The notes under the pieces are model-generated. The model was not told the DNA's origin, ran no database searches, and was given only the letters and a program-made list of their open reading frames with translations. From positions 203,606,439 to 203,670,438 of the forward strand of contig NC_071355.1 in assembly GCF_943734655.1 (NCBI RefSeq): DNA of 64,000 nucleotides, read 5' to 3'. A program made the translations under genes and the position numbers. Shown here piece by piece: positions 38,801-50,800 of this stretch. Each line of letters begins with the position of its first letter. The stretch's first letter is position 1. The DNA is from Sabethes cyaneus. Its lineage: Eukaryota; Arthropoda; Insecta; Diptera; Culicidae.

Positions 38801-41800
38801 TAAGGGCTTCTTGCACTGATCTATGGTTGATTCCGATGGAATCAACGTCATCTGCAAATACCCCATCCAGCGTCGCACGAATCAGCGTAAGTAGTTTCGT
38901 CGGAAATCCATGTTCTACCAGTTTCTGCCACAACTCATTTCATTTGACTGAATCGTACGCCAGATTCACAAACAGATGATGCTCCTGCAAGTTGTACTCC
39001 CGGAATTTGTCTGGTGACTGATCACGGTCACTCACGAAAACCAGTTTGGTACTTGCCGATGAAGAATTCGGCTTACGATCTCAGAGTAGAACAGAGTACA
39101 GAACATGTTGCAGGTGCACATTATAGGCACAATAGAGCAATGTAATGCCTCGACATTTTTTACACTCGAGTCGATGTCCAGTCGCTCGCTCCCCGCTTTT
39201 AGACGTTCAGGATGCCGTCCTTCCCAGCAGCCTTACCGGTTTTCAGCTCACTGATTGCTTTCTTTACCTCTTCCTGTATTGGTGGCTCCGCAGCTTGGCC
39301 ATCGCTCACAATTTTTATTCTGTTCCTGCTGATCTACGTGTTTACCTCTCCGTTTCTCCTATTTTTAGACGAGACAAACCATACCTTCCATCCCTTCTCC
39401 GGTAGTTCCACTCCTGAAATCTAGAAGTTATTTAGTGAAATGCCGTTGCTAGCGGGTGCATACCATTTTTATAGAGTTTTGACGGTAGTCGGTACTTGCA
39501 GGTGGTTTAATTCAATCTATTAGTTTTTAGTTGTCCCAATTCTTGTCGAATCGCTTACTTGATCGGTTAGATCGGTAGTTGGGACGCTATTATCGTTTGT
39601 GAGCATTCCCAGGTTAATTTCCATTCCGCCTACTACGATTATAGAACCATTTCTACCAGTTGACACCCTCGCACTCATAGAATGACATTTTATCCTTTAA
39701 TCCATCATTACAAAGCCCATTCGAAGCTCGTTGGATACTTCACCGCCCTGGTAAAGTCGTGTCTTATCGCCACGGATGTTCCATACCTTCTCGTCTTTAC
39801 AACAGGTCTTCGGGAGAGATGCTAAACTTTCGAGGAGGTCCTAGCTAGCTATTCGCGCAGTACCCACAACACTCATGAAATTCAGCAATTGGCAATCTCT
39901 ATTCTGCAGCAGGTGCCAAGCATTCATTCCATGCCCTTATTTCGTGACCTATGCGAATGCCGATTGTTTCGCGGCGAATTTTCTTGATCGTTCGTAGTAA
40001 CTCCGTATAGGTAATTTACCTTACAAAGAGCGCGTTACTGAGTCTCGCGATGGGGCTGCGATAGCTATAGTTCCGGAATAACAACTTCCTTAATTTACCC
40101 GCCCGCTCCGGAATAGGCGCTATCGTGAGCCACTCATGACCTGGGATCGTGGCTCGTGCCAGGAAAGATTGCTACTCGTGTCGAAACCTCTTTTCCTGTC
40201 AGTGTATGACTTTAGTTTCCATCGGGGTTGATTACCCAATCTCCACTAAGGTTGCTCGTAACCCGGCTGGAACCACGGGAGTAGGGGGATACACATTGTT
40301 GTATAAGAGACTGAGAACCACTGCACTGTTTTAGAAAAGGAGGAAGTGCCTGATGCGTAGAATGATGAGGCGGAATACCTTTAAATTCTCTTACTGAATC
40401 CGTTTTTAACAGATTCGCGTATCTCGATTACGACTTGTAACCTCCATGAGTGTAACAAATTAAGACCTGAACAGTTCAAGACTGGGCAGGACATCCAGCA
40501 GTAAAATCAAAACGAATTTCTCCAATTAAGTTGGGGGTTTTATTTTCCCTAAAATATTTATCTATTTTTGTCACACAACGCAGGCATAATTATTTATCAA
40601 CGGTATCTGTAGGCAATAATAAATAATTCCAGATCTCGATAGAAGGTAAATCAACAGCAATTCAAAACCGTTGTTTGGTTAAAAAGTTCGAAATTGCCAT
40701 TTTGTTGATGAATATTGATTTACTTTGTTGCATAACTTTTTGGATTGCATAACGATTGCTACCACATATTAACCAGAAACGGTGGTATTAATTTTGATTA
40801 AATTTTTATAACCTTTAGTAGCACAACTTTGTAACTATTTGGCATTGATTTCGCTTCAATATATCGCAGAAAAAAAGACCCAAGGCAAATGCAATAGTAA
40901 CATTGAGTCATATAAAAAGCACAGCAACAAGCAACAGTGACCCAAACAGCAATGACATTTTCTGCTAGCTTCCGGCAATAAAATTTGATTTGTAACCGAT
41001 TGACTCTGGTCATAATTTTTGTTCGCATATTAATACGCACTTACTACTGAAACTTTGCACATATTGGGTAAAGTAAATCTTATTGATTAGGAAACGTTCA
41101 GCGTTTGCTCGAGTGGTAGAGCAGAAGAATACGAGTGTCTTGTAGCTACTTTCACGTTCCATTTTATTTTTTATTGCGAAATAAATGTAAATCCGAAAAG
41201 TTTTGCCTGTATCAGTATTATTTATCCAATGCTCAAGCAGCTCACAAAGGGTTGTGATAAGTTACCGCTTCAAGCATTCTTGTACGAAATACATAAAGAG
41301 ATTTTATTTCTTCCTTTCACTATCGAGAAACGTGCAATGACTGCAGCTGATTCCGCTATTTTCCTGCCAGATGATTTATATTTCACCATGCTGCTGTACA
41401 ATCTTTTACTGTACGACCCGGTAGGTAGGTATAACTATACAGTTGAAAGGGTTCTGGCAAGCAAATGTCTCAGTGCTTTGCAACAAACGGCCCGAGGACG
41501 TAACCGGGTTCTGAGCGAAGGATTAAGAAAACGAAAAGAAGACTTCCCCCTGTTGCAATCAAAATAAGCAATAGCAGAGTAATGTTTGTAGGATAAAGTA
41601 AACTAATCTTCTGTTCGACACGTCTGGGGAGTCCATTGGAACCGATAGCCGGAAGGTATGCAAGCGTACAATTTGTGCATAACTCTTCTGCTCCCGGTGC
41701 GGTGCCTGCCCGGCGAGGTTGGACAACCATTCACGACGAGCATGTGCTCAGACAGGACTAAACAGAAATGGTGTTTAGTTTATGCCGGCATTCGGCAGCA

Positions 41801-44800
41801 AGATTTTGGGATAGCTATTAGCATGCCATTGCCACACCTACCCGGAAGCGGGCCTATCCTGGTGAACTTGTTGGTGGGGTTTGTTTGCACGACCTGCGAA
41901 GGGGCCGGCTCCCAAAATGCAGACAAAGAGAATTGTGAAAAGAAACCCCGTTTGCAATTCATTTTCCTCTGATGGGGATGCAAATAACACTCGTGTAGCT
42001 CACCAGTATGTACGGAACGAAATGTACAGAGTTCCGATCGTGTTTTATTTCTTCGAACATTTGCCTATAAATATTTATAGCATGAAAAACTACACAATTT
42101 GAAGTGAGAGACAATACTTTATTAGTACGACTTTATGAAAAATTAATTGAAGATTGAAATTGAAATTAAAAGACAAATATAGAAAAACCTAACTCGCAAA
42201 TAAAATCCAAATCCCTAATACAACTGAAACTATACCATCGAAATTCTAACAACTAAACTAAATTTTGTGTAGGTTTACAAATACTGCGAAACTGTACATC
42301 ATTCACAGGCCCTTCTGTCTGAACATGTTCCAGTAGCAACGAAATTACAAAACTTAAATTCACGCATTTACAATACTACAGTTTCCAACGTCACCACCGC
42401 CCTTCCGCGACTGCCGAAACCCAACTTGATCCGCTCACTATCCGTAACCATCAGCAGCAGCAAAGATATGATTTACTGTGTATGAAGAACACTCGGTGAA
42501 TAAATTTCCAAAAAGTTTCACATTTCACAAGTGTGCAGCTCGAAAGACTTAGTATTACAATTTATGAGCTTCCTCGTGCGGATTTACTTTTCCCATGGAT
42601 GCGTTATTGCTGGGAGGATGGGAACGTAACAGATCTCGGCTCACAGGCCATTCCATGCTCGGGTATGCCTTTGCCACCGTCTCACTGGCTCCGATCCCGT
42701 CCGCGCTTCCTTCCTTTGCGTCCTTCAATAGTTGCTTACCCTGAAATTGGTTGCCCAGAAGACTAACGGGTGGATGAGACAAAGTGTGTATGCTTACAAA
42801 GATGAGTGGCTTTCGGGTCTCGAAGCAGAAGCACGTACTTCTGGCAGTCTACATTTTCAAAATGGACCATCGTTTATATTGCAATAGCAGAGGTACAGGA
42901 CTGGTTGGAACATTGCACCGGCTGCTCTTTGCGGAAGCAGTTGAAGTAAACGGAAGAGAAAAGATGACATGTAGACTAGACAGGATGAGAGATGTTATGC
43001 CGATTTCCTCCGCAAGCCTTCGCTAGCCACCGCGTCGCGCCCCCCTGCCGCTCTGTACCTGCTTCGGTTTAGGGCTTACTTATCGCTTATGTACTTTAGA
43101 AAGAAAAGGGGGAAAACAGTTCAACTGTAGATCTGTTTTCTGCGTGCTTTGTTGTTTGAAAAATCGTTCCATAGAAAAATTGTTTACCCAATTCCGGAAA
43201 AAATAATGACCCCATCCATATTGACCTATGCTACGCTGTGGCGTAAGAAAGAATTCAAAAAAAATGGTACGGGATGGAGAGGAAAATGCATTTGTAGGAT
43301 ATGATTTAAATTTTTTTTATAAAAAAACTGTCTGTGGGCTCTACAGCCTGAAAAAATTAAAAATTAGTGTACGAGTTGAGTTAACGCTTCTAGCATGAAA
43401 TATAAATGGAAATTCAAACAGAGGAATTTCTGAAAATGGTCAAAAAAATTTTCTTTCGTTTTTGTCTTTTGTTCGTAAATTCTTGCATGGAAAATAACAA
43501 CGTATATATTAAAAGCAAAAATAGATTTGGTTTTCACTTTTAAACTTTAAATAAAAATGCCTAAAATCCAAATTTTTTTTGCTCGATTAAAAAGTTCTGT
43601 GTTTTTTTTTGCACACCCCCCCCCCCCCTTGAGTGGTCCAGCACCGGAGGGACGAAAACTTTTTTAAATATTTGTGATGGCCTTACTATTCAATTTTTTT
43701 AGATTACTAGACTAATTAGATTAATTCGCAAGATTATTTAAACACGCACAGAATCAAGATGATCCTGAAAATAAAATTTCGCCTTTATGACACTACCTTA
43801 CAAATCCTAATCTTTCCGCTATCGTTAAAAAACTTGAGTTTGCTCCGGATTGTAAACTTGTATTAACGTAACATAAGGGAAGGTGGGCTTAATTATGCCT
43901 ATCTAAAGGGTGATTTCAGTGAAAACGGTAATAGTTCTATTATTATTTTTCGCAAATGAATGCAATTTGATTTTGCAAAATGTTGGCGAAATTAGGCGAT
44001 TTATTTTTACGATTTAGCAAAACTAGAACTCCTTGAAACGTTGTGAAATTTTCAGTTGGAGTTTTTCGAGGGTCCGTGAATCGAAAGAAGAGCAAGCACC
44101 CCCGTTGGCTGTATCACGAAATACGGATTCGAATTTGAAAAATTATCATGATCGGTACGTTATAGGAATCCAGAATTTTCATCAATCGTAGAGTAGTTTT
44201 ATAGCCATATAATAGTTGTTCCAAACCAAATAAAGTGAGAAATGCCGGGCAATTCGATGAAACACACCATTTCAATATGAACAAATTTAAAATAACCTTC
44301 AAAAAAATTAAGACGAAATTGGCACAAAGTTGAAAATACATTAGTATTAGGAATCGCGATAAATAAACAAAAGACAGGTAAAACAGCAAGACAAAATCAA
44401 TCGAGAATGTGAATATGTTTGTCATTTTTGTCGCACTCTCTGTTATTTCACATTCGCTTGACTGAATCGTACGCAGCCTTGAAATTTACGTACAGAAAAT
44501 TAACCTTCAAGTTGTAATTCCGGAAGTTATCGAGAATATGCTGTAAAATATACATTTTGTCCCGCCATTTGTGCTTCATTGTAAGGTTTGTTAGTATTAA
44601 GAAAGAAGCAAAATCCTATCAAATTCGTAGCCTACTGACTTACGCCAGATATAGTATAGCAATCTTTTTCAGTAGTGGCTGTAGTTCGTGATTCATACTC
44701 TTCCGCCAATATTCGTTTTTCGTTTGTACTCTGCCAAATATCGTCCGCAGCACCTTCTGCTTCAGTAAAGGAAGGACGCGTATGTCTTCAATTTGTAGCG

Positions 44801-47800
44801 TCACGACTTCAAGGCCATAAAGAACTACCGGTCTTATGAGGGTTTTGTATATTGTCAGCTGCGTACAATGGCGTATGTTTCTTGATCGTAGCGTTTTGCG
44901 ACAGGCTAAGCAGGTCCTATTTGCTGCTTGAATGCGCTGATGCATGTTCTCACTCGTGTTGTTATCCGCGGTCACCTTTGATCCCAAGAAAACCAATTCC
45001 TCTGACACTTCCGTTTCGTCACCGCCAACGATTACCGTTTGTGAGATGCGCATATTAGTCTTCTCTGAGTCTCTACGTTTCATGTATTTGGTCTTCGATG
45101 CATTTATTTTAGGCCCAATACTCCTAGACTCCGCTTGAAGTTCAGCGTAGATAGCTTCCGTCATCGTGACGTTTCTGACTTTAAAATCTCTGCGAAGTCT
45201 TTGCTGAAAATCGTGCCTCTCGTTTCGATGCCCGCTCATCAAAGTACCCCTTCAAGAGCTGTGTTTAAAGAAAGAGCTCTCACTTTGTCTCAATCCTCGT
45301 CGCGTCTCGAAGAGACTCGAAAGAGTCCGAGAGACGCACATTGAGCTTAAGACGTTTCTTGACACGCGACACGCACCTGGTCCATGGGCATCTCGTTCCA
45401 GATCATGGAAATGAGCTTCTTAAATTGGTCCATAGTGCTCACTTTATGTTCGCTCTACTTGGCCAGCATGTACGACCATACATAAAAGTTCAGGGGATTA
45501 TGATCCGGGGAGTTGGGAAGCCACACAGCCTTATCGAGAAAATCAGTCAAATTCTCCGGACACCACGCTTGGACGATACTCGCCGTGTGGGTCGGTGCGC
45601 CGTCCTGTTGAAAGACGTAATGATCTTTCCCGTAGAGCTCACGAAGTGCCGGGGCCACAACCTTCTCTAGAACCTCGGTCTTGCAGTACGCGGCGTTGAT
45701 TTTCACCTACAGCTTGCTCTGGTAAAAAGTTAAATCAGTCCGCCAGCTTTCATAACTTGAAAATACATCCGTGAGCAGAAAAATTAAAGTTTTAGTGTCA
45801 AATCATCCTGGTGGATTTGATTTATAACCACCCTAATAAAATATCCCATAGAATAATTAATGCATTTTCAACAGTCTCCGTTGGTTTGCAGCATATGCGC
45901 ATTAAATTTTGTCGTGTAAATTGATATGATAGGTGGTTTAAATCAGCGTGGCATCGAAATTATACAATGTTCGAAAAGTGGCTGTTTTAACAAAATAAAT
46001 AAATATATTTAGTCAATCTTAAACCGATTGAAATAACTTTCTTTCTGCAAAATATTTTGATATTTTTTGAAACGATGGTTCTACAATTGATGAAGGGACG
46101 GTGGGGAAAGAAATGAAAATTTTTTGGTGAAGGAGGGGAAGAGCGGAAAGCAAGGGGGGGGGGGTATTGGTAGCTATGCTTGACAAGTAGTCATTTTGAC
46201 TCCTACCTTTTGTTAATATTTTTTTGAAACGATGGTTCTACAATTGATGAAGGGACGGTAGGGGAAAGAAATGAAATTTTTTTTTTTGGTGAAGGAGAGG
46301 AAGAGCGGAAAGGAAGGGGGGGGGTATTGGTAGCTATGCTTGACAAGTAGTCATTTTGACTCCTACCTTTTGTCCAATGCTGGAAGGTGCATGAGTCGAA
46401 CCAAGCTGTAATCTGAAATTATAACCAGATTCGAACCCACAACACCCGCCAGGAGTAGGAGTCAAAATGACTACTTGTCAAGCCTAGCTACCAATACCCC
46501 CCCCCCCCCTTCCTTTCCGCTCTTTCCCTCCTTCACCAAAAAATTTTCATTTCTTTCCCCACCGTCCCTTCATCAATTGTAGAACCATCGTTTCAAAAAA
46601 TATTAATACATATGTATGACCGCATTTCAAGATCAAGACTAAAAAAACTTAAAATTAGTCTAAAATATTTTATTTTGATGAATATAGCAATATAAAACCA
46701 GTAAAATCAAGTGGCCTTAGAATTATCACTTGGGTAAATTCGAGTAATTTCAAGTTTAATTCTAAGTCTAGTTCTTACGACCAATTTGCGTCCAATATCA
46801 AGTCCTATTTTACGGCCAATTTTTAGAAAAATTTGGTGTCAAATTTAAATTTAATTGAGGTAAAATTTATCTATAGAGTGCGCTACGTTAGGCATATAGA
46901 CTTCAAGCATACGAGCATTACGAGTGATGGTATAAAAGATGAAAGGCATAATAGACAATAGGCTTAATTTAGAAAACTTCGCTTTCCTATGAATACGCAC
47001 TTAAGCAAATTTTCGCTCCATCACAATACAATGACGACCGGGCCGCCCATTTATCATAAATTCATTTGGCATAATACTGTTTGCAAAAACGTCATTTGCC
47101 ATAAAACATTGGTAAAGGCATAAGGGACCATTTGGCATAAAAACAATTGGCATAACTACCTCTTGGCGTAATTCCGTACTTCTTCTTCTTCTTCAGCACA
47201 CAGCCAGGGTGGCTCGTGCTGTTTCAAGCACTCGTCTCCATTAACTCGGTCTTGGGCACTCGTCGCCAATTTCCTAGTCGTCTCAAAAGTCGCAAATCGC
47301 TTTCGACCTGGTCCTGTGCCGGTTTTGAACGTGCTGCTCGAGCCAAAGATACTGATACCTGTGCCGGTGGGGTTGTTGAAGAGGACTATTTTCGTCGCAC
47401 TGTCGTCCGGCATGCTTACGACGTGTCCGGTCCACCGTAGCCTGCATACTTTCGCTAGATGTACGATGGGAGTCTCCCCAAGCAGTGCCTGTAGCTCGTG
47501 ATTCATACGCCTCCGCCACTCTCCGCTTTCAGTTTGTACTTTGCCAAATATCGTCCGCAGCACTTTCCGCTCAAACACGGTAAGGGTGCGTATGTCCTCC
47601 GTGAGCAGCGTCACGGCTTCCAGTCCATAAAGAACTACCGGACTAATAATGGTTTTGTACATTGTTAGCTTCGTGCGGCGGCGTATGCTTCCTGATCGTA
47701 GCGTTTTACGGAGGGCAAAGTAGGCCCGATTTCCCGCTTGGAAGCACCGCTGGATCTCCTTACTAGTGTTGTTGTCCGCGGTCACCAGCGATCCCAAATA

Positions 47801-50800
47801 CACGAACTCCACTAGTTCGTCGCCGTCAACGGTTACCGTCCGTGGGAGGCGCGCGTTTGTTTCCTTTGAGCCTCTTCCTTTCATGTATTTGGTCTTCGAC
47901 GCATTTATTTTTAGCCCAACTCTCCTAGACACCGCTTTCAGTCTGGCGTAGATTGCCTCCGCCGTCGCAAAGTTCCTGTCGAAGTCATCTGCAAAGCTTA
48001 GAAGTTTACTACCCTTGGTAAAAATCGTACCTCTCGTTTCGATGCCCTCTCGTCGGATCACCCCCTCAAGAGCGATGTTGAACAGCATGCAGGACAAACC
48101 GCGGATAAACCCTCACCGCGTCTCGAAGGGACTCGAGAGTGTCCCAGAGATGCGGACGAAACACATCACTCGATCCAATGTAGCTCTGATCAGTCGCGTC
48201 AGTTTGTCCGGAAAACCGCGTTCGGGTATTATCTGCCATAGCTTGTCTCGATCGACTGTATCTTATGCTGCTATGAAATCAATAAAGATGTGATGCGTGG
48301 GCACGTTGTACTGCCAACATTTCTGCAAGATCTGTCGAATAGTAAAAATTTGGTCCGTAGTAGCGCGAGCCCCCATGAAACCCGCCTGATAATTCCCTAC
48401 GAAACCTTGTGCTATCGGTGACATCCATTCCATCCATTCCTCCGGGAACTTTTCCTCCTCCAAAATCCTCGAAATAACCCAGTGTAGAGCCTTTGCTAGC
48501 GTTTTTCCATGTTTATGAAGCTCTGCCGGTAGGCGGGCCTTCCAAGCGGTAATTGGTCTTCAGCAGCCCGATTTATCGTTTGACTTCTTGGAAATCAGGT
48601 CCTAGGACATTACTACATGGGACATGGGCGCTCCTAGGTTGATTTCCGTTCCGCCTCCTTCTGCGACTTCGCCATTGAGGTGTTCATCGAAGAACTGCTT
48701 CCATCTGTTGACCACCTCGCACTCGTTTGTGCACTCGTTGTGATATTCCCTCCCTCGTCCCTACACATGTCAGGTTTCGGTGTGTAGCTCTTCCGAGTTT
48801 GGTTCACCTTCTCATAAAACTTGCGCGTGTCATCAGCTCGGAATAGTTTTTCTAATTCTTCACGATCTCTGTCCTCCTTTTGGCCTTTTTTCCTCCTCAA
48901 GATCGTGGTCAACTGGTTCCTAGCTCGTCGGTATTTGGCCAGGTTCTCTCTAGTGGCAATACTTAGATAATTTTTCCAAGCAGTTTTCCCCCTCCACCGC
49001 TTGTTGGCATTCCCCATCAAACCAATTTTGTGTACTCCGAGGCTCAATACCTAATGCGGCGGTAGCGGCCTCTCCGATGACCGAGCGTATTCTGCCCCAA
49101 CCGTCTTCGAGGTTTGAAGCTCCTCGGAAGAAGGCAGTGTCTCATTGAGTATTCGCGCGGGTTATCTAGCTGCCTGTTGTTCATCCGAAGAGGGCGGCTT
49201 TGACGTGTCCGGTATACGGTGGACAGCTTTAAGCGCACATGTACTGCTACTAGATAATGGTCAGAATCAATATCCGCACCCCGACGGGAGCGTACGTTCG
49301 TGATGTTAGAGAAGAACCGGCCCTCTATGAGAACGTGGTCAATTTGGTTTATTGTACGTTGGTCAGGTGATCTACAGGTGGCTTTGTGGATATCCTTGCG
49401 CGGGAATAAGGTGCTTCAGATTACCAGGCCTTTGGAAACTCCGAAGTTTATACATCGTTGGCCGTTAATGTTCATGTCGGTGTGCAGGCTATAGGGTCCT
49501 ACCACCGGTCTATACATTTCTTCGCTACCGACCTGGGCGTTCATATCCCCGATGACGATCTTGATGTCCCGTGACGAGCAGCTGTCATACGTTGCCTCCA
49601 GCCTCGCGTAGAACGCTTCTTTCTCATCGTCGGGTCTAGCTTCGTGCGGTCAGTGCACGTTAATGATGCTATAAGTGAAGAAACGGCCCTTTATCCTCAA
49701 TACACACATCCTCTCGTTGATCGCCTTTCAATGTATCACGCGACCCTGCATTCCGCCCAGCACTACAAAGCCCGTTCCCAGTTCGTTGGTAGTGCCACCG
49801 CTCTGGTAAAACTGGACCTTTCCACCACGGATCTTCCATACCTTCCCTCCTTTGCGGCAGATTTCTTGCAGAGCTACGATGCCAAGTTTGCGGGGTTCAA
49901 GCTGTTCAATCAACACCCGCTTGCAACCTGCGAAATTTAGCGATCTGCAGTTCCAAGTACCGAGTCTCCATTCGTCGTGCTTGTTCCGTCGCCTAGGTCG
50001 ATGCCGAATATTCCGCTCCGAATTTGCTTGAATTTTATAAGAGTGATTTAATTTAGGTGTGTAGCCGTACTGGGGCAACACTGCCGAGACTCGTGATGCG
50101 ACTGCTATCTTATAGTGCCGAGTCTCACTATACCTTCTTCCCGGTTAGTATACGACCTTAGTTTCCACCGGGGTTGGTTACCCGATCTCCGCAAAGGTTG
50201 CTTGTATTCCGCCTGGTACCACGAGGAGATCGGGATCGGAGTTGCTGGAAAAGAAGCTAACGACCACTATGGGGGCTATATTCCGTATTATCCAGCCATT
50301 TACTAGGCTCACATCTCATCTCACATCTGTCTAGGTTAATTCACAATCCTAAGCCTGTCGAATCTTGTTACTTATTCCTAGCTCTCGCTTCGACTCACCG
50401 AATGGCCGAATTTCAACAACTGTCACAGAAAGCCGACATTATGTTTGACTGGATCACTAACAGCCAAACAGCAAAAGGCCGAAACACGGAAGGCTGGGAG
50501 GCAGCCCCCCGCAGAAGTCACCTTTATTTAGGTGTATTTTTTTAGGTGTACTGACTAATAGGGGTTATTCCTTAATTCGAATGAGTGGCAGCGAGTAAGG
50601 ACAGTATATACCCATCGAATATTTCGACCATTCGAGTTAGTCCGACATACCCTACATGCAACGCTTTTTTAAACTGAGTCGATTGGACCACTTGCAAACT
50701 AACGGCAGATTGCCTAACGTTCATTATGCCTAACGTCTATATGCCAAGCGTTCATATGACCCATTGGGATACATTCTTTCTAGGTCACTTATAAGTCCAG

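Noticed and set aside
41100..41170. tRNA-like TGGTAGAGC motif
   Set aside because: No B box or acceptor-stem pairing follows within tRNA distance.
41229..41730. 112-codon plus frame and 86-codon minus frame as host genes
   Set aside because: They overlap on opposite strands and show no recognisable domain, splice sites or flanking signals.
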